64,000 nt of DNA from Pseudochelatococcus contaminans (GTDB lineage: Bacteria; Pseudomonadota; Alphaproteobacteria; Rhizobiales; Beijerinckiaceae). The position numbers and the translations under genes are program-made. The stretch is from NCBI RefSeq assembly GCF_014195635.1, contig NZ_JACICC010000005.1, positions 1 through 64,000 on the forward strand, in the 5' to 3' direction. Each line of letters opens with the position of its first letter. Positions within the stretch are counted from its first letter, which is position 1. Below, piece after piece: positions 54,711 through 64,000 of this stretch. The notes beneath the pieces are model-generated. The model had not been told where the DNA came from. It made no database searches and saw only the letters and a list, made by a program, of their open reading frames with translations.

Positions 54711-56450
54711 TCAAAGTGCGATATCCGGCACCTTCGGCACATCGGCTTCGTTGCCATGCACCGGAACACCGGGCGCATTGACGATTTTGGGCGATCCGAT
54801 GGCCAGTTGCAGCGCTGCTTCGGTCGCCGCCCATTCCTGTGCAAGCAGTTCCGGGTTTTCGTTGAGCTTCACACCATAGCTCGGAACGATCTCGCGCAGC
54901 TTCGCCTGCCATTCCGGGGTTGCGACCTTATCCGGGAACACCTTGTTGATCAGGTTGAGCATGATCGAAGGCGACGTGGACGCGCCCGGAGACGCGCCGA
55001 GCAATGCCGCGATGGACCCATCCTCAGCAGCCACGACCTCGGTTCCCAGATTAAGGACACCGCCGCCATCGGGCTTCTTCTTGATGATCTGGACACGCTG
55101 CCCAGCCTGCCACAGACGCCAGTCTTCATCCTTGGCATCCGGGAAATATTCCCGCAGGGCATTCATGCGGTCATCTTGCGACATCATGAGCTGGCCGGCA
55201 AGATACTGGATCAGGCTGAACTCGCTCAGGCCGACGGACAGCATCGGCGCAACGTTATCCAGTGTCACGGATGTCGGAAGATCGAAGTACGATCCGTTCT
55301 TCAGGAACTTGGTCGAGAATGTCGCGAACGGGCCGAAAAGCAGCACCTGCTTGCCGTCGAGAACGCGTGTATCGAGATGCGGCACCGACATCGGCGGCGA
55401 CCCGACAGATGCCTTGCCATAGACCTTCGCCAGATGGCGATTGACGATTTCCGGGTTCTCCGTCACCAGGAACGATCCGCCAACAGGGAAGCCGCCATAA
55501 CCCTCGGCCTCGGGAATATCCGCGAGTTGCAGCAGCGGCAGTGCGGCGCCGCCCGCGCCGATGAACACAAAACGGGCGTCGACGGTATCCACCGACTTGC
55601 CGGTCTTGATGTCGAAGGATGACACGCGCCACGTCCCGTCATCGTTGCGGGTAATCGAGCGAACTTCATAGCCGGTCAGGACAGTCAGCTCATTCTGGCT
55701 TTTCAGATAGTTGATGAACTGGCGCGTCAGCTCACCGAAGTTGACATCCGTTCCCAGCGGCGACCATGTCGCGGCGATCGGCGTGCCAACCTCGCGGCCT
55801 TCCATCATGATGGGCACCCACTCGGCGATCTTGGCGGGATCTTTCGAGAACTCCATGCCGGAAAACAGCGGGCTGGCCTTCAAAGCCTCGTGGCGCTTCT
55901 CAAGGTAATCAACGTTGTCATCACCCCACACGAGGCTCATGTGCGGCGTGGAGTTGATGAATGAGCGCGGGTTTTCCAACACGCCCTGCTGAAGCTGATG
56001 GGTCCAGAACTGGCGCGAGATCTGAAACTGCTCGTTGATATCGATGGCGCGCACGATCTGCACATTGCCGTTGACGTCGACGGGCGTATAGTTCAACTCG
56101 CAAAGTGCCGAATGGCCGGTGCCTGCGTTGTTCCAGCCGTTGGAACTCTCCTCGGCGACGGTATCGAGACGTTCGATCATCTCCATCGTCCACGAGGGTT
56201 CGAGTTCATGCAGCAGAACACCGAGAGTGGCGCTCATGATGCCGCCGCCGATCAGCAGGACATCGACCTTGCGATCAGCCTTCTCGGCGCGATACTGCCC
56301 GCTGCTCAGGGCATACGTGCCGACGCCGACAGCGCCGACCGCAGCAACCGTGCCCAGAAGGAGCTGACGGCGGTTGAAAGAAGACCGCCCCTTCCCACCA
56401 CCGCCGTTTGCAGGTTGCGTTGCGTTGTTCGTCCCGTTCAAATCAGCCAT
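54711..56450 (-). CDS. mqo: Malate:quinone oxidoreductase, Tat-like N-terminus
   Basis: FAD-dependent enzyme of 579 residues that oxidises malate to oxaloacetate and reduces quinone. The FAD-binding motif LIGGGIMSATLG starts near residue 67; SSNGWNNAGTGHSALCELNYTP follows, as in all Mqo. Classic Mqo of about 500 residues starts near this motif. Here about 60 extra residues contain NRRQLLLG at 26-33 followed by a hydrophobic run to about 46, like a twin-arginine signal or anchor. That could place it at the periplasmic side of the membrane. The start is the only ATG giving this feature. Confidence 0.92.
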   Translation of the reverse strand: MADLNGTNNATQPANGGGGKGRSSFNRRQLLLGTVAAVGAVGVGTYALSSGQYRAEKADRKVDVLLIGGGIMSATLGVLLHELEPSWTMEMIERLDTVAEESSNGWNNAGTGHSALCELNYTPVDVNGNVQIVRAIDINEQFQISRQFWTHQLQQGVLENPRSFINSTPHMSLVWGDDNVDYLEKRHEALKASPLFSGMEFSKDPAKIAEWVPIMMEGREVGTPIAATWSPLGTDVNFGELTRQFINYLKSQNELTVLTGYEVRSITRNDDGTWRVSSFDIKTGKSVDTVDARFVFIGAGGAALPLLQLADIPEAEGYGGFPVGGSFLVTENPEIVNRHLAKVYGKASVGSPPMSVPHLDTRVLDGKQVLLFGPFATFSTKFLKNGSYFDLPTSVTLDNVAPMLSVGLSEFSLIQYLAGQLMMSQDDRMNALREYFPDAKDEDWRLWQAGQRVQIIKKKPDGGGVLNLGTEVVAAEDGSIAALLGASPGASTSPSIMLNLINKVFPDKVATPEWQAKLREIVPSYGVKLNENPELLAQEWAATEAALQLAIGSPKIVNAPGVPVHGNEADVPKVPDIAL

Positions 56451-56836
56451 GATGACATCTCTACAATTTTAAACACATATGCGAATTAAGCAGCGGGAAC
56501 ATAGCACATGAGACAGAACCAGCAAATAAAATAGCTTAGAATCAATCAATTCAATTTCATTGGAAACAATTCATGGATGCAAGAAATAAAAATGACACAA
56601 ATATATATCATATATGGAATTATAAATCGTAGAATATTTCTTACAAAAACGCATAAATTTAAAGAAAATACTTTCTCTCTGATGTTATTGTCTTTGTGAA
56701 AATTTCCATTGATGAAGTGTCCCCATGGTGCAAACGGTTTGATTTGAATCAAATAACTTCATGAAACCAGTGATATTCGGGCCGTTTTTCGGGAGCCACG
56801 GTTAAATCCAAAGTCGATAGAGCCGTTGCCAAAAAA
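56451..56836. other. AT-rich intergenic region
   Basis: About 390 bases between mqo and the glmS terminator contain no supported gene. Composition is strongly AT-rich. The mqo promoter should lie near 56460-56560. Confidence 0.5.
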
Positions 56837-56879
56837 ATAAACCATAATCGCGTTCATCCGGAACACGATTATGGTTTAT
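56837..56879 (-). terminator. Intrinsic terminator of glmS
   Basis: A perfect 14-base stem (ATAAACCATAATCG and complement) with a 15-base loop is followed on the minus strand by a run of T residues (AAAAAA at 56831-56836 on the plus strand). It lies 64 bases after the glmS stop. Confidence 0.85.
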
Positions 56880-56943
56880 CTGTTTCACGTCGCGCTCTTC
56901 CCAGCCGCCTGCGGTTGTGTCAGACGTCAGGAACAAGCGGCCG

Positions 56944-58770
56944 TTATTCGACGGTGACGGACTTTGCCAGATTTCTGGGTTGATCGACATCCTTACCCAT
57001 GACACGCGCCGTATGATAAGCAAGCAACTGAACGGGAATAGCATAGATTAACGGCACAACGACCGGATGAACAGGCGGCATTTCGATGGCAGTTTCCCCG
57101 GCAATACCAACCTCGCTTGCCGCACTTCTGTCGCCTATCAAGATGATATTGCCGCCACGTGCCGCGACTTCCTGAATGTTCGATACGGTTTTCTCAAACA
57201 CACCGTCTCGCGGTGCGATGACGATGACGGGTATTGTTTCGTCGATAAGCGCGATCGGGCCGTGCTTGAGTTCGCCTGCGGCATAGCCTTCGGCATGGAT
57301 ATACGACAATTCCTTTAGCTTCAGCGCGCCTTCAAGCGCCAGCGGATAGGACAAGCCACGCCCGAGGTAAAGCACGTCAGTAGTGTGCGTGAGATCGCGC
57401 GCCACAACCTCGACGTCTGTCTCGTGCGCCAGCACACGGTTCATCAATGCGGGCACGCCAACGAGCGCTCCCACCAGTTCCTGCTCCCGCTCAGCGGACA
57501 GCACACCACGCACCCGGCCGGCATGGATGGCCAGCGCCAGCAGCACGGCAAGCTGGCAGGTGAAAGCCTTGGTCGACGCCACGCCGATTTCAGGCCCGGC
57601 AAGCGTCGGGGCCATCATCGTGCTTTCCCGCGCGATGGTGGATGTTTGCACATTGACGACAGCGAGCGACGGCCATCCGCCCTGCTGGGTGTAGCGCAAC
57701 GAAGCCAGGGTATCAGCCGTTTCGCCGGACTGCGAAATGAACAGCGCCAGTCCACGCCCGGAAAGTGGCGGCTCGCGATAACGGAACTCCGAAGCGACAT
57801 CGATTTCCACCGGCAGCCCGGCGAGTTGCTCAAACCAGTATTTGGCGATGGCGCCAGCGTAGAATGCCGTGCCGCAGCCAACCACGACAAGACGGTCGAT
57901 GGCTGCGAAATCGATGTTCACGGTATCGGGCAGCGCCACAACACCATTAGCGAGATCGACATAATGCGCAATCGTGCGCCCCACGACTTCCGGCTGTTCG
58001 TGAATTTCCTTGGCCATGAAGTGGCTGTAATTGCCCTTGTCCGCCAGCAGAGCGCCTTGGGGCACAACGGTTATCGGCCGCACCACCTCGCGGTTGGCGG
58101 AGTCGAAAAACATGACCGCGCCCCGCGATAAAACCGCCCAGTCACCATCCTCAAGATAGCTGATGCGATCCGTAAAGGGTGCAAGTGCAAGCGCATCGGA
58201 GCCGAGATAATTCTCGCCCTGCCCATACCCGACAGCCAGCGGCGCCCCTGCCCGCGCACCGATTAGCAGATCGTCCTCGCCAGCAAACAGAAATGCCAGT
58301 GCGAAGGCACCGCGCAATCTTGGCAGCGTTTCACGAACCGCCTCAATCGGCGCCAGCCCGTTGCGCAACGCCCGGTCAACGAGCAGCGCCACCACTTCCG
58401 TATCCGTCTGCGATGAAAACGTCATGCCATCGGCGGCCAGTTCGTCGCGCAGCTCGCGGAAATTCTCGATGATGCCGTTATGCACCACCGCGACCCGTTC
58501 AGTTGCATGCGGATGGGCATTGTTTTCGGTCGGCCGCCCGTGCGTGGCCCAGCGTGTGTGTCCGATACCTGTTTTGCCGTGCAGGTGATGGTGCGACAGG
58601 CGCTCTGCAAGATTGCGCAACTTCCCCTCCGCGCGCACCCGCGTCACCACGCCATCCTCAAGCGTGGCCACACCGGCAGAGTCGTACCCCCGATATTCCA
58701 GCCGCCTGAGCCCGTCGACAAGATCGTTCGCTACTGCCGCTTTACCGAGGATGCCAATGATTCCGCACAT
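56944..58770 (-). CDS. glmS: Glutamine-fructose-6-phosphate aminotransferase
   Basis: First enzyme of amino-sugar synthesis, making glucosamine-6-phosphate from fructose-6-phosphate and glutamine; 608 residues. The N-terminal nucleophile is Cys2 (MCGIIGILG) after removal of Met. The glutaminase domain contains GIGHTRWATHG, and two SIS domains follow (CGTAFYAG, ISQSGETADT). The C-terminus ends DQPRNLAKSVTVE, the usual family end. glmU is 137 bases upstream on the same strand, so both enzymes of UDP-GlcNAc synthesis are together. Confidence 0.97.
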   Translation of the reverse strand: MCGIIGILGKAAVANDLVDGLRRLEYRGYDSAGVATLEDGVVTRVRAEGKLRNLAERLSHHHLHGKTGIGHTRWATHGRPTENNAHPHATERVAVVHNGIIENFRELRDELAADGMTFSSQTDTEVVALLVDRALRNGLAPIEAVRETLPRLRGAFALAFLFAGEDDLLIGARAGAPLAVGYGQGENYLGSDALALAPFTDRISYLEDGDWAVLSRGAVMFFDSANREVVRPITVVPQGALLADKGNYSHFMAKEIHEQPEVVGRTIAHYVDLANGVVALPDTVNIDFAAIDRLVVVGCGTAFYAGAIAKYWFEQLAGLPVEIDVASEFRYREPPLSGRGLALFISQSGETADTLASLRYTQQGGWPSLAVVNVQTSTIARESTMMAPTLAGPEIGVASTKAFTCQLAVLLALAIHAGRVRGVLSAEREQELVGALVGVPALMNRVLAHETDVEVVARDLTHTTDVLYLGRGLSYPLALEGALKLKELSYIHAEGYAAGELKHGPIALIDETIPVIVIAPRDGVFEKTVSNIQEVAARGGNIILIGDRSAASEVGIAGETAIEMPPVHPVVVPLIYAIPVQLLAYHTARVMGKDVDQPRNLAKSVTVE

Positions 58771-58907
58771 AGATTCTGCCCGTCCAAAAATGAAGCGCCG
58801 GAAAGAGATATCGTCGGCAAAAGGTCTAGCCCAACCGCACCAGAGAACCCAATCACGTTGCGTGACTGTTTATGTCCCCAATGCTGTTCACCATCAGGCT
58901 TGCGTTT

Positions 58908-60311
58908 TCATGACTGCCCCTTGTCAGCGGCATGGGCTTTGCGCCAGCGCATGGCCCAGTCATCCTTCACCACCTGCCGGCTACGCCCCAGCGCCAATGC
59001 GTCGCCGGGAACGTCGTTTGTCACCACCGAGCCCGAGCCGGTATAGGCCCCCGCCCCCACACGGACAGGCGCGACCAGCGACGTGTTGGACCCGATGAAC
59101 GCCCCCGCGCCAATGTGCGTGCGATGCTTGCGAAAACCGTCGTAATTGCAAGTGATTGTGCCCGCACCGATGTTCGCCCCGGCGCCCACATCTGCATCGC
59201 CGAGATAGGTCAGGTGCCCCACCTTGACGCCCTGCGCAAGCGTCGCGTTCTTGATCTCGACAAAGTTGCCGACATGCGCCCGCTCCCCAATTTGCGCACC
59301 GGGCCGCAGGCGGGCAAACGGCCCAACATCCGCGCCGCGCGCAACCGTCGCCCCGGCAAGATGCGAAAATGCATGCACCACCGCACCGTCCTCAACCACC
59401 ACGCCGGGGCCGAAAACCACGTTTGGCTCCACCACCACGTCGCGCCCCAGAACGGTATCGAACGACAGGAACACCGTTTCCGGCGCAACCAATGTCACGC
59501 CCGCACGCTGCGCTGCAAGCCGCAGCCGAGCCTGAATGACAGCCTCTGCCTCGGCAAGCTGAACGCGGTCATTGATACCAAGCTGCTCCGCTTCGTCAGC
59601 CACCAGCGCGGTTGCGGCAAGTCCCGCCTTTCGCGCATGCTCGACCACCTCGGTCAGATAATACTCACCCTTGGCATTGTTATTGTCGACGGCATCGAGA
59701 AGCGCCAGAGCATGCGCACCGTCGAGCGCCATGATGCCACCGTTGCACAGCCGAATAGCGCGTTCCGCTTCGGTTGCATCCTTGTGCTCCCGGATGGCGA
59801 CCAGTTCATCGCCCTCGATCAGCAGGCGTCCATAACCTGTCGGGTCGCGCGCCTCGAAGCCGAGCACGGCAACCGCCGCACCGGCGGCAATCGCTTCCCT
59901 CAGCCGGCGGATTGTTTCCGGCCGAACCAACGGTGTATCGCCGAACAGCACGATCACGTCATCCGCACCAGCCTCCAGCGCTTCGCGCGCGGCAAGCACC
60001 GCGTGAGCCGTGCCAAGCCTTTCGCGCTGCACATGCAGACTGGCCTGCGGCGACGTGCGTCGCACCTCAGCCTCGACGTCCTCGCGATCCGGCCCGATGA
60101 CAACGGCCACTGCATCCACGCCCGCATGGGTGACGGCATCAAGGACATGCGAAACAATGGCGCGACCTGCAACCTGATGCAGCACCTTCGGCATCCGGGA
60201 CAACATGCGCGTGCCCTCACCCGCGGCAAGCACCACCGCAAGCGCGCGGCGCACATCATCTCCGGCTGTCGCGGCCGAAGGGGCATGCGAAGATACACGA
60301 TTATCAGACAT
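58908..60311 (-). CDS. glmU: Bifunctional GlmU
   Basis: Bifunctional enzyme of 467 residues. The N-terminal uridylyltransferase has [12 protein letters not shown] with [10 protein letters not shown], at residues about 27-52. The C-terminal acetyltransferase is a left-handed beta-helix with hexapeptide repeats, ending near [17 protein letters not shown]. It makes UDP-GlcNAc from glucosamine-1-phosphate for peptidoglycan and lipid A. The first 20 residues are a non-conserved Ser/Ala extension. Placed between gtrA and glmS. Confidence 0.95.
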   Translation of the reverse strand: MSDNRVSSHAPSAATAGDDVRRALAVVLAAGEGTRMLSRMPKVLHQVAGRAIVSHVLDAVTHAGVDAVAVVIGPDREDVEAEVRRTSPQASLHVQRERLGTAHAVLAAREALEAGADDVIVLFGDTPLVRPETIRRLREAIAAGAAVAVLGFEARDPTGYGRLLIEGDELVAIREHKDATEAERAIRLCNGGIMALDGAHALALLDAVDNNNAKGEYYLTEVVEHARKAGLAATALVADEAEQLGINDRVQLAEAEAVIQARLRLAAQRAGVTLVAPETVFLSFDTVLGRDVVVEPNVVFGPGVVVEDGAVVHAFSHLAGATVARGADVGPFARLRPGAQIGERAHVGNFVEIKNATLAQGVKVGHLTYLGDADVGAGANIGAGTITCNYDGFRKHRTHIGAGAFIGSNTSLVAPVRVGAGAYTGSGSVVTNDVPGDALALGRSRQVVKDDWAMRWRKAHAADKGQS

Positions 60312-60411
60312 CGATCGCCTCTGTGTCCTGAACCATCCGGCACTGCGTTGCGTTACCGACCACCAAACTCGCGATCTGTTTTACGTCGAGCAAGTTAACG
60401 AAAATCGACCG

Positions 60412-60819
60412 TCAAGCGCTGGTATGCTTGCGGAACGTCAGGCGGCTGTGTCCAAAATAATTCAGCACCGGGCCAACGACAACGGTGAGCGCCAATGTCG
60501 CCAAGGGCGGAAAGGCAAGCATTTCGCCGATCAGCGCCGCGACAACGCTCCATATCAATACGATGGAATTCGCAAGCTGGAAGCGCACGAAACCCCGCCA
60601 CGACAACGCGGCAGAAAACGTCCACAGGCAATTGGCATAATACGACCAGATGCTCGCCACCCCATAGCCAAGGCAGTTGCCGGCAAGTTGGGAGCCCCCC
60701 ACATGGATCACGAGCAGAAAAACAACGGCATGAATGCCTGTCGCCACACCGCCGACGAGGCAGAACCTCAAAAAGGGGTGACGAAGCACCTTCTCCGTCA
60801 AATGATGCAGGTTGCTCAC
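60412..60819 (-). CDS. gtrA: GtrA-family membrane protein (flippase-like)
   Basis: A 135-residue GtrA-family protein with four hydrophobic helices (about 18-36, 47-65, 80-99 and 104-122). The family motif FCLVGGVATGIHAVVF is at the N-terminus and LNYFGHSRLTFRK at the C-terminus. Family members flip polyprenyl-phosphate sugars across the inner membrane. It lies six bases after gtrB and 100 bases before glmU, so they may share a transcript. Confidence 0.88.
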   Translation of the reverse strand: MSNLHHLTEKVLRHPFLRFCLVGGVATGIHAVVFLLVIHVGGSQLAGNCLGYGVASIWSYYANCLWTFSAALSWRGFVRFQLANSIVLIWSVVAALIGEMLAFPPLATLALTVVVGPVLNYFGHSRLTFRKHTSA

Positions 60820-60825
60820 CTCGCG

Positions 60826-61791
60826 TCAGGCCTCATCAAGCAAATCCCTGGCAGCGGTTGGCCGCTCGTGAACCGTGCGGATGATGAACACCGGCCGCTG
60901 CTTGCTCTCTATATATGTCCGACCGAGATATTCTCCGAGCACGCCGATGCCGATCAGTTGCACGCCGCCCATGAACAGGATCGCGGACATCAACGAAGCA
61001 TAACCCGGCACGTCGCGGCCACCGATCAGCGTGCTTATTATCAGGATAACACCGTAGAGAAACGCCAGCCCGGCAATACCTGCGCCCAGATAGGTCCACA
61101 CCCGCAACGGCCAAGTGCTGAAGCTTGTGATGCCTTCAAGCGCGAGGTTCCACAACCGCCATTTATTCCATTTCGTGGAACCAGCCACGCGCGCCTCGCG
61201 GACGAACTCAATACTGGTGCGCCGAAAACCGACCCACGCGAATATGCCCTTCATGAAGCGCTGGCGCTCCGGCAGGGAGTTGACCACATCGACGACCTGA
61301 CGCGACATCAGGCGAAAATCGCCGGTATTCTGCGGGATTGGATGCTGCGAAATCGCATTGTGCAGTTTGTAGAAGGCTTCGGCGGATACACGCTTCATCC
61401 GGGTGTCGGAACTGCGGTCAGCCCGTTTTGCCTCCACAACGTCATATCCCTCTTCGGCCCAAAGCCGAACCATTTCCGGAATGATTTCCGGCGGATCCTG
61501 CAAATCGGAGTCGATGGGGATAACGGCATCGCCGCGTGCGACGGTAAGCCCCGCGGTCAGCGCCGCTTCCTTGCCGAAGTTGCGCGCCAGTTCCACAACA
61601 CGAATACGAGGGTCGGCGGCGGCGCGCTGCGTGAGCAAAGCCAGTGTCCTGTCAGAACTGCCGTCGTCAACGCATACAAATTCAACATCATATGTCGGCA
61701 GATGATCGGCAAGGATCTTCGACAAACGCGTAAAAAAGGCGTCTATGACAGCCTCTTCATTATAAAAGGGGGCGACGATGGATATAAGCAT
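60826..61791 (-). CDS. gtrB: GtrB-type bactoprenol glycosyltransferase
   Basis: Family GT2 enzyme of 321 residues that links a sugar to undecaprenyl phosphate. The N-terminal GT-A domain has VAPFYNEEAVID, VDDGSSDRT and DSDLQDPPE (metal-binding Asp residues). Two membrane helices at about 233-255 and 266-290 anchor it. A C-terminal GRTYIESKQRPVF motif is typical of the family. With gtrA downstream and a gtrC-like gene upstream it forms a complete glycan-decoration set. Confidence 0.92.
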   Translation of the reverse strand: MLISIVAPFYNEEAVIDAFFTRLSKILADHLPTYDVEFVCVDDGSSDRTLALLTQRAAADPRIRVVELARNFGKEAALTAGLTVARGDAVIPIDSDLQDPPEIIPEMVRLWAEEGYDVVEAKRADRSSDTRMKRVSAEAFYKLHNAISQHPIPQNTGDFRLMSRQVVDVVNSLPERQRFMKGIFAWVGFRRTSIEFVREARVAGSTKWNKWRLWNLALEGITSFSTWPLRVWTYLGAGIAGLAFLYGVILIISTLIGGRDVPGYASLMSAILFMGGVQLIGIGVLGEYLGRTYIESKQRPVFIIRTVHERPTAARDLLDEA

Positions 61792-61914
61792 GCCGACTTT
61801 CCCGCCACGATGGCTTTGACCGGATTACCCGGCAACGATATCCAACGTCACATATATCCTTTGCTGACCACGCACAATTTCTGTGTCACAGAATCCAATA
61901 AATTATCGATAAAT

Positions 61915-61949
61915 CCTTTCTGACTGCTGTTTATCAGCAGCCAGAAAGG
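61915..61949 (-). terminator. Terminator after the gtrC-like gene
   Basis: Fifteen-base arms CCTTTCTGACTGCTG and CAGCAGCCAGAAAGG enclose TTTAT, with one G·U wobble that pairs on the minus-strand RNA. On that strand ATTTATCGATAATTT follows. It lies 30 bases after the stop of the gtrC-like gene. Confidence 0.7.
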
Positions 61950-61978
61950 CTGACTTCACTCACGCAACGGTATTCATA

Positions 61979-63439
61979 TTATTTTATCCGGCACCGACCA
62001 TCCGCACGCCATGGAATATAAACGCGCCAGAATTCGAGCGGGCTGGACGGAGGATGCAATTCCACCAATGCTTCGGGATCGACAGTTGCCATGAAGGCCG
62101 GTTCATCGCCAATCAGTTGCGGGGACGCACACGCCACAGTCTCACCTCGGTTCCAGACGGCATCATAGCGCCGCATGTCATCGGCAACGACCGCGTTATG
62201 CAGGAACACAAGCGTCGCAACAGCGCCTGTTGCAATACAGACCGCACCGATAAAAACGCGTCGAAACGGCAACTGTCCGATGATGGCGATGATACCCATC
62301 AAGGTTGCCACCGCCGGAAGGTACGACATCCGGCTATCGAGATAGCCGCATTTGCTCCAATCCATGCACTCGATCTGGTACTTCGCGCTGATGGCGATGG
62401 GAAGACTGACATAGATCGTCAAAAGGAATGCCACAACGGCCACGGCCCACGGCGTGCGGATACGCAGAACAGGCCCGGACAAGTAATAAAGGCAAGCGGC
62501 CACGACAATGCCGAAAGCAACTGCAACCCAAACGTCTGGGCCTTCAAGCGGCGGCAATGGCTGGTCGAGAAAACGCAGCGGCGTCCCTTGCTTGATATGC
62601 CCGAATGCCGTTCCTAAAAGCCGCCTGATGTGGAGCAGAGAGCCGACCGAATTGCCCTCATAGAGGCTCGGATTGAACCAACGGAAAATGCCGTATGGCA
62701 CCAGCACGATAAAAACCGCCAGCCCGTCCGATACAAGATAGCGGCGCGCAAACGCCGAACGGAGTGCAGCTTTCCACCCTGATCCCGCTTCTCTGCCCCA
62801 TTGAAACCGCGCGAGATATTCAGCAATCAGCAGCCCTGTTCCAAGAGCTACCACGAATTCGCTGACAAACATGCCGATCATGAATGCTATCTGCGCAAAC
62901 AGAATCTGCGCACGCGAAGGTACTTCCCTCTGTCGCTGGCGGATAACGATCAATCGCGCCGCCAGAACAACGATAAACGGAAGAGTATTCTGAAGCGGAT
63001 AGGCATTCGGAGGCATATTTTCGAAAGCCAGTGGATGCAAAGCGACCAGCAGCAGGAAGAGGAAAAGCGTTATATCTTGCCGCAACAGCCGGGATACAAA
63101 AATCGCAAACAACAGCAGCTGGAGAACATACAGCGCGAGAAAAGCGACACGCCACGCGGGATCGCCCACCAGAAACGCCCCAAGAACATTGAGCGGCAGC
63201 ATAAAAATCTGGCCGATGCGTCCCTGGTCGACAGCGACTGATGAGGCGTGATCCCAAACCTTCCAGAACCCTTCGGTACTGGCCATGAAAAACCAGACGT
63301 CGTCCCGTGAAAGCCGATAGCCGAAATAATAAGGCTGGAAAGCGACAATAACGATGGCTGCAACGACGATAAGCACAAGAATACTGTTCAGCGAACGCTG
63401 TTTTTCGCCGGCCGGAGTGTTCATCATAGTCATGCTCAA
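61979..63439 (-). CDS. Polytopic membrane protein, GtrC-like
   Basis: A 486-residue protein with about ten hydrophobic helices. An aspartate pair just after the first helix (RLSRDDVWFFM) resembles the catalytic DD of GT-C glycosyltransferases. A long extracytoplasmic C-terminus ends in RADGRC. Its place before gtrB and gtrA points to GtrC, the enzyme that moves a lipid-linked sugar onto surface polysaccharide. GtrC proteins are poorly conserved, so the acceptor is unknown. A tandem ATG cluster (MSMTMM) leaves the exact start open. Confidence 0.7.
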   Translation of the reverse strand: MSMTMMNTPAGEKQRSLNSILVLIVVAAIVIVAFQPYYFGYRLSRDDVWFFMASTEGFWKVWDHASSVAVDQGRIGQIFMLPLNVLGAFLVGDPAWRVAFLALYVLQLLLFAIFVSRLLRQDITLFLFLLLVALHPLAFENMPPNAYPLQNTLPFIVVLAARLIVIRQRQREVPSRAQILFAQIAFMIGMFVSEFVVALGTGLLIAEYLARFQWGREAGSGWKAALRSAFARRYLVSDGLAVFIVLVPYGIFRWFNPSLYEGNSVGSLLHIRRLLGTAFGHIKQGTPLRFLDQPLPPLEGPDVWVAVAFGIVVAACLYYLSGPVLRIRTPWAVAVVAFLLTIYVSLPIAISAKYQIECMDWSKCGYLDSRMSYLPAVATLMGIIAIIGQLPFRRVFIGAVCIATGAVATLVFLHNAVVADDMRRYDAVWNRGETVACASPQLIGDEPAFMATVDPEALVELHPPSSPLEFWRVYIPWRADGRCRIK

Positions 63440-63469
63440 TCCTCGACCTCAAGACCATTCAAGATTGAA

Positions 63470-63493
63470 CGGCACGGAAGACATCCCGTGCCG
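63470..63493 (-). terminator. Stem-loop after ychF
   Basis: Perfect eight-base arms CGGCACGG and CCGTGCCG enclose an eight-base loop. It lies 34 bases after the ychF stop and 31 bases before the gtrC-like start. Probably terminates ychF. Confidence 0.6.
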
Positions 63494-63526
63494 CTGACAG
63501 CGATTGAATGGATTGCAGTGGCGGTA

Positions 63527-64000
63527 TCAGTTCGCGAAGCGGAAATGCAGGACGTCACCGTCGCTGACGACGTAATCCTTGCCTTCCAGACGAAACTTGC
63601 CCGCCTCGCGCGCCCCTGCCTCGCCCTTGAAGGCGACATAGTCATCGTAGGCGACCGTTTCGGAACGGATGAAGCCTTTTTCAAAGTCGGAATGAATGAC
63701 CCCAGCGGCCTGCGGCGCACGCGTGCCGGCGGTAATCGTCCAAGCACGGGCCTCTTTGGGGCCGATGGTGAAATACGTCAGCAATCCCAACAGACTGTAA
63801 CCGGCACGAATGACGCGGTTGAGGCCCGGTTCCTCAAGGCCGATGGCATCGAGATACTCCGTCTGCTCATCTGGCGGCAGCACCGCGATCTCACTTTCGA
63901 TCTTCGCCGACACAACCACAGCCACCGCGCCTTCTGCTTTGGCCCGCTCGAAAACCTTGGCCGAAAAGTCATTGCCGGAATCAGCGGCGCCCTCCTCGAC
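63527..64000 (-). CDS. ychF: YchF-type redox-regulated ATPase, 3' part
   Basis: The C-terminal 157 residues of YchF, an OBG-family P-loop NTPase that prefers ATP. The visible part begins VEEGAADSGNDFSAKVFERAK and continues to VVVSAKIESEIAVL, then LLGLLTYFTIGPKEARAWT. The C-terminal TGS domain ends VSDGDVLHFRFAN, the family signature. The nucleotide-binding domain lies beyond the window. The frame reads through the window edge without a stop, so the gene is intact as far as seen. Confidence 0.95.
   Translation of the reverse strand, partial: VEEGAADSGNDFSAKVFERAKAEGAVAVVVSAKIESEIAVLPPDEQTEYLDAIGLEEPGLNRVIRAGYSLLGLLTYFTIGPKEARAWTITAGTRAPQAAGVIHSDFEKGFIRSETVAYDDYVAFKGEAGAREAGKFRLEGKDYVVSDGDVLHFRFAN

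Noticed and set aside
60205-61923. A 572-codon frame across glmU, gtrA and gtrB antisense
   Set aside because: It crosses three well-supported leftward genes and has no protein-like motif.

Overview
The window looks like an alphaproteobacterial chromosome (GC-rich genes, Trb/DUF2840/DUF736/DUF2274 transfer genes of the kind common in that class, a tRNA-Arg-type attachment site). I cannot fix the genus. It has two parts: the right end of an integrative conjugative element (ICE), from before position 1 to about 37647, and host-like chromosome from about 37648 to 64000.

ICE, transfer region (388-19627): an orphan DNA methyltransferase, DUF2840, a TraF-type S26 peptidase, DUF736, a lytic transglycosylase, a candidate oriT hairpin, a DUF3363-type relaxase, the TraG/VirD4 coupling protein and a ribbon-helix-helix protein. 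A vapBC toxin-antitoxin pair with a visible operator follows, then an almost gap-free trbBCDEJKLFGI operon, a DUF2274 protein and a convergent LysR regulator. Together these would nick the element, couple it to the secretion channel and build the mating pore.

ICE, cargo region (19961-35869): a complete Mrp (Mnh/Pha) cation/proton antiporter operon. Its last subunit, MrpG, is fused to about 600 extra residues resembling paired universal-stress-protein domains. A histidine kinase and a sigma-54-dependent response regulator are joined to the operon by overlap or short gaps, and a sigma-54-like -24/-12 element lies just upstream of mrpA. TrkA and TrkH potassium-uptake genes follow. I read this as a mobile, self-regulated Na+/K+/H+ homeostasis module and consider it the most interesting part of the window. 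A GT1 glycosyltransferase and a tyrosine integrase complete the element. The right border is a 45-base 3' fragment of a tRNA-Arg(ACG).

Chromosome (37648-64000): next to the border lie a frameshifted integrase remnant and another gene fragment. Then come a 2154-residue glycine-rich autotransporter with many DNA-level repeats, an AraC-family regulator, an AT-rich gene-free stretch, aconitase B, an ATM1-type ABC exporter, an ArsC-type arsenate reductase with an MFS transporter, and a malate:quinone oxidoreductase with a Tat-like N-terminus. The right end is a leftward block for envelope precursors: glmS, glmU, gtrA, gtrB, a gtrC-like membrane protein, and the 3' end of ychF cut by the window edge. 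Several leftward genes end at long perfect stem-loops.
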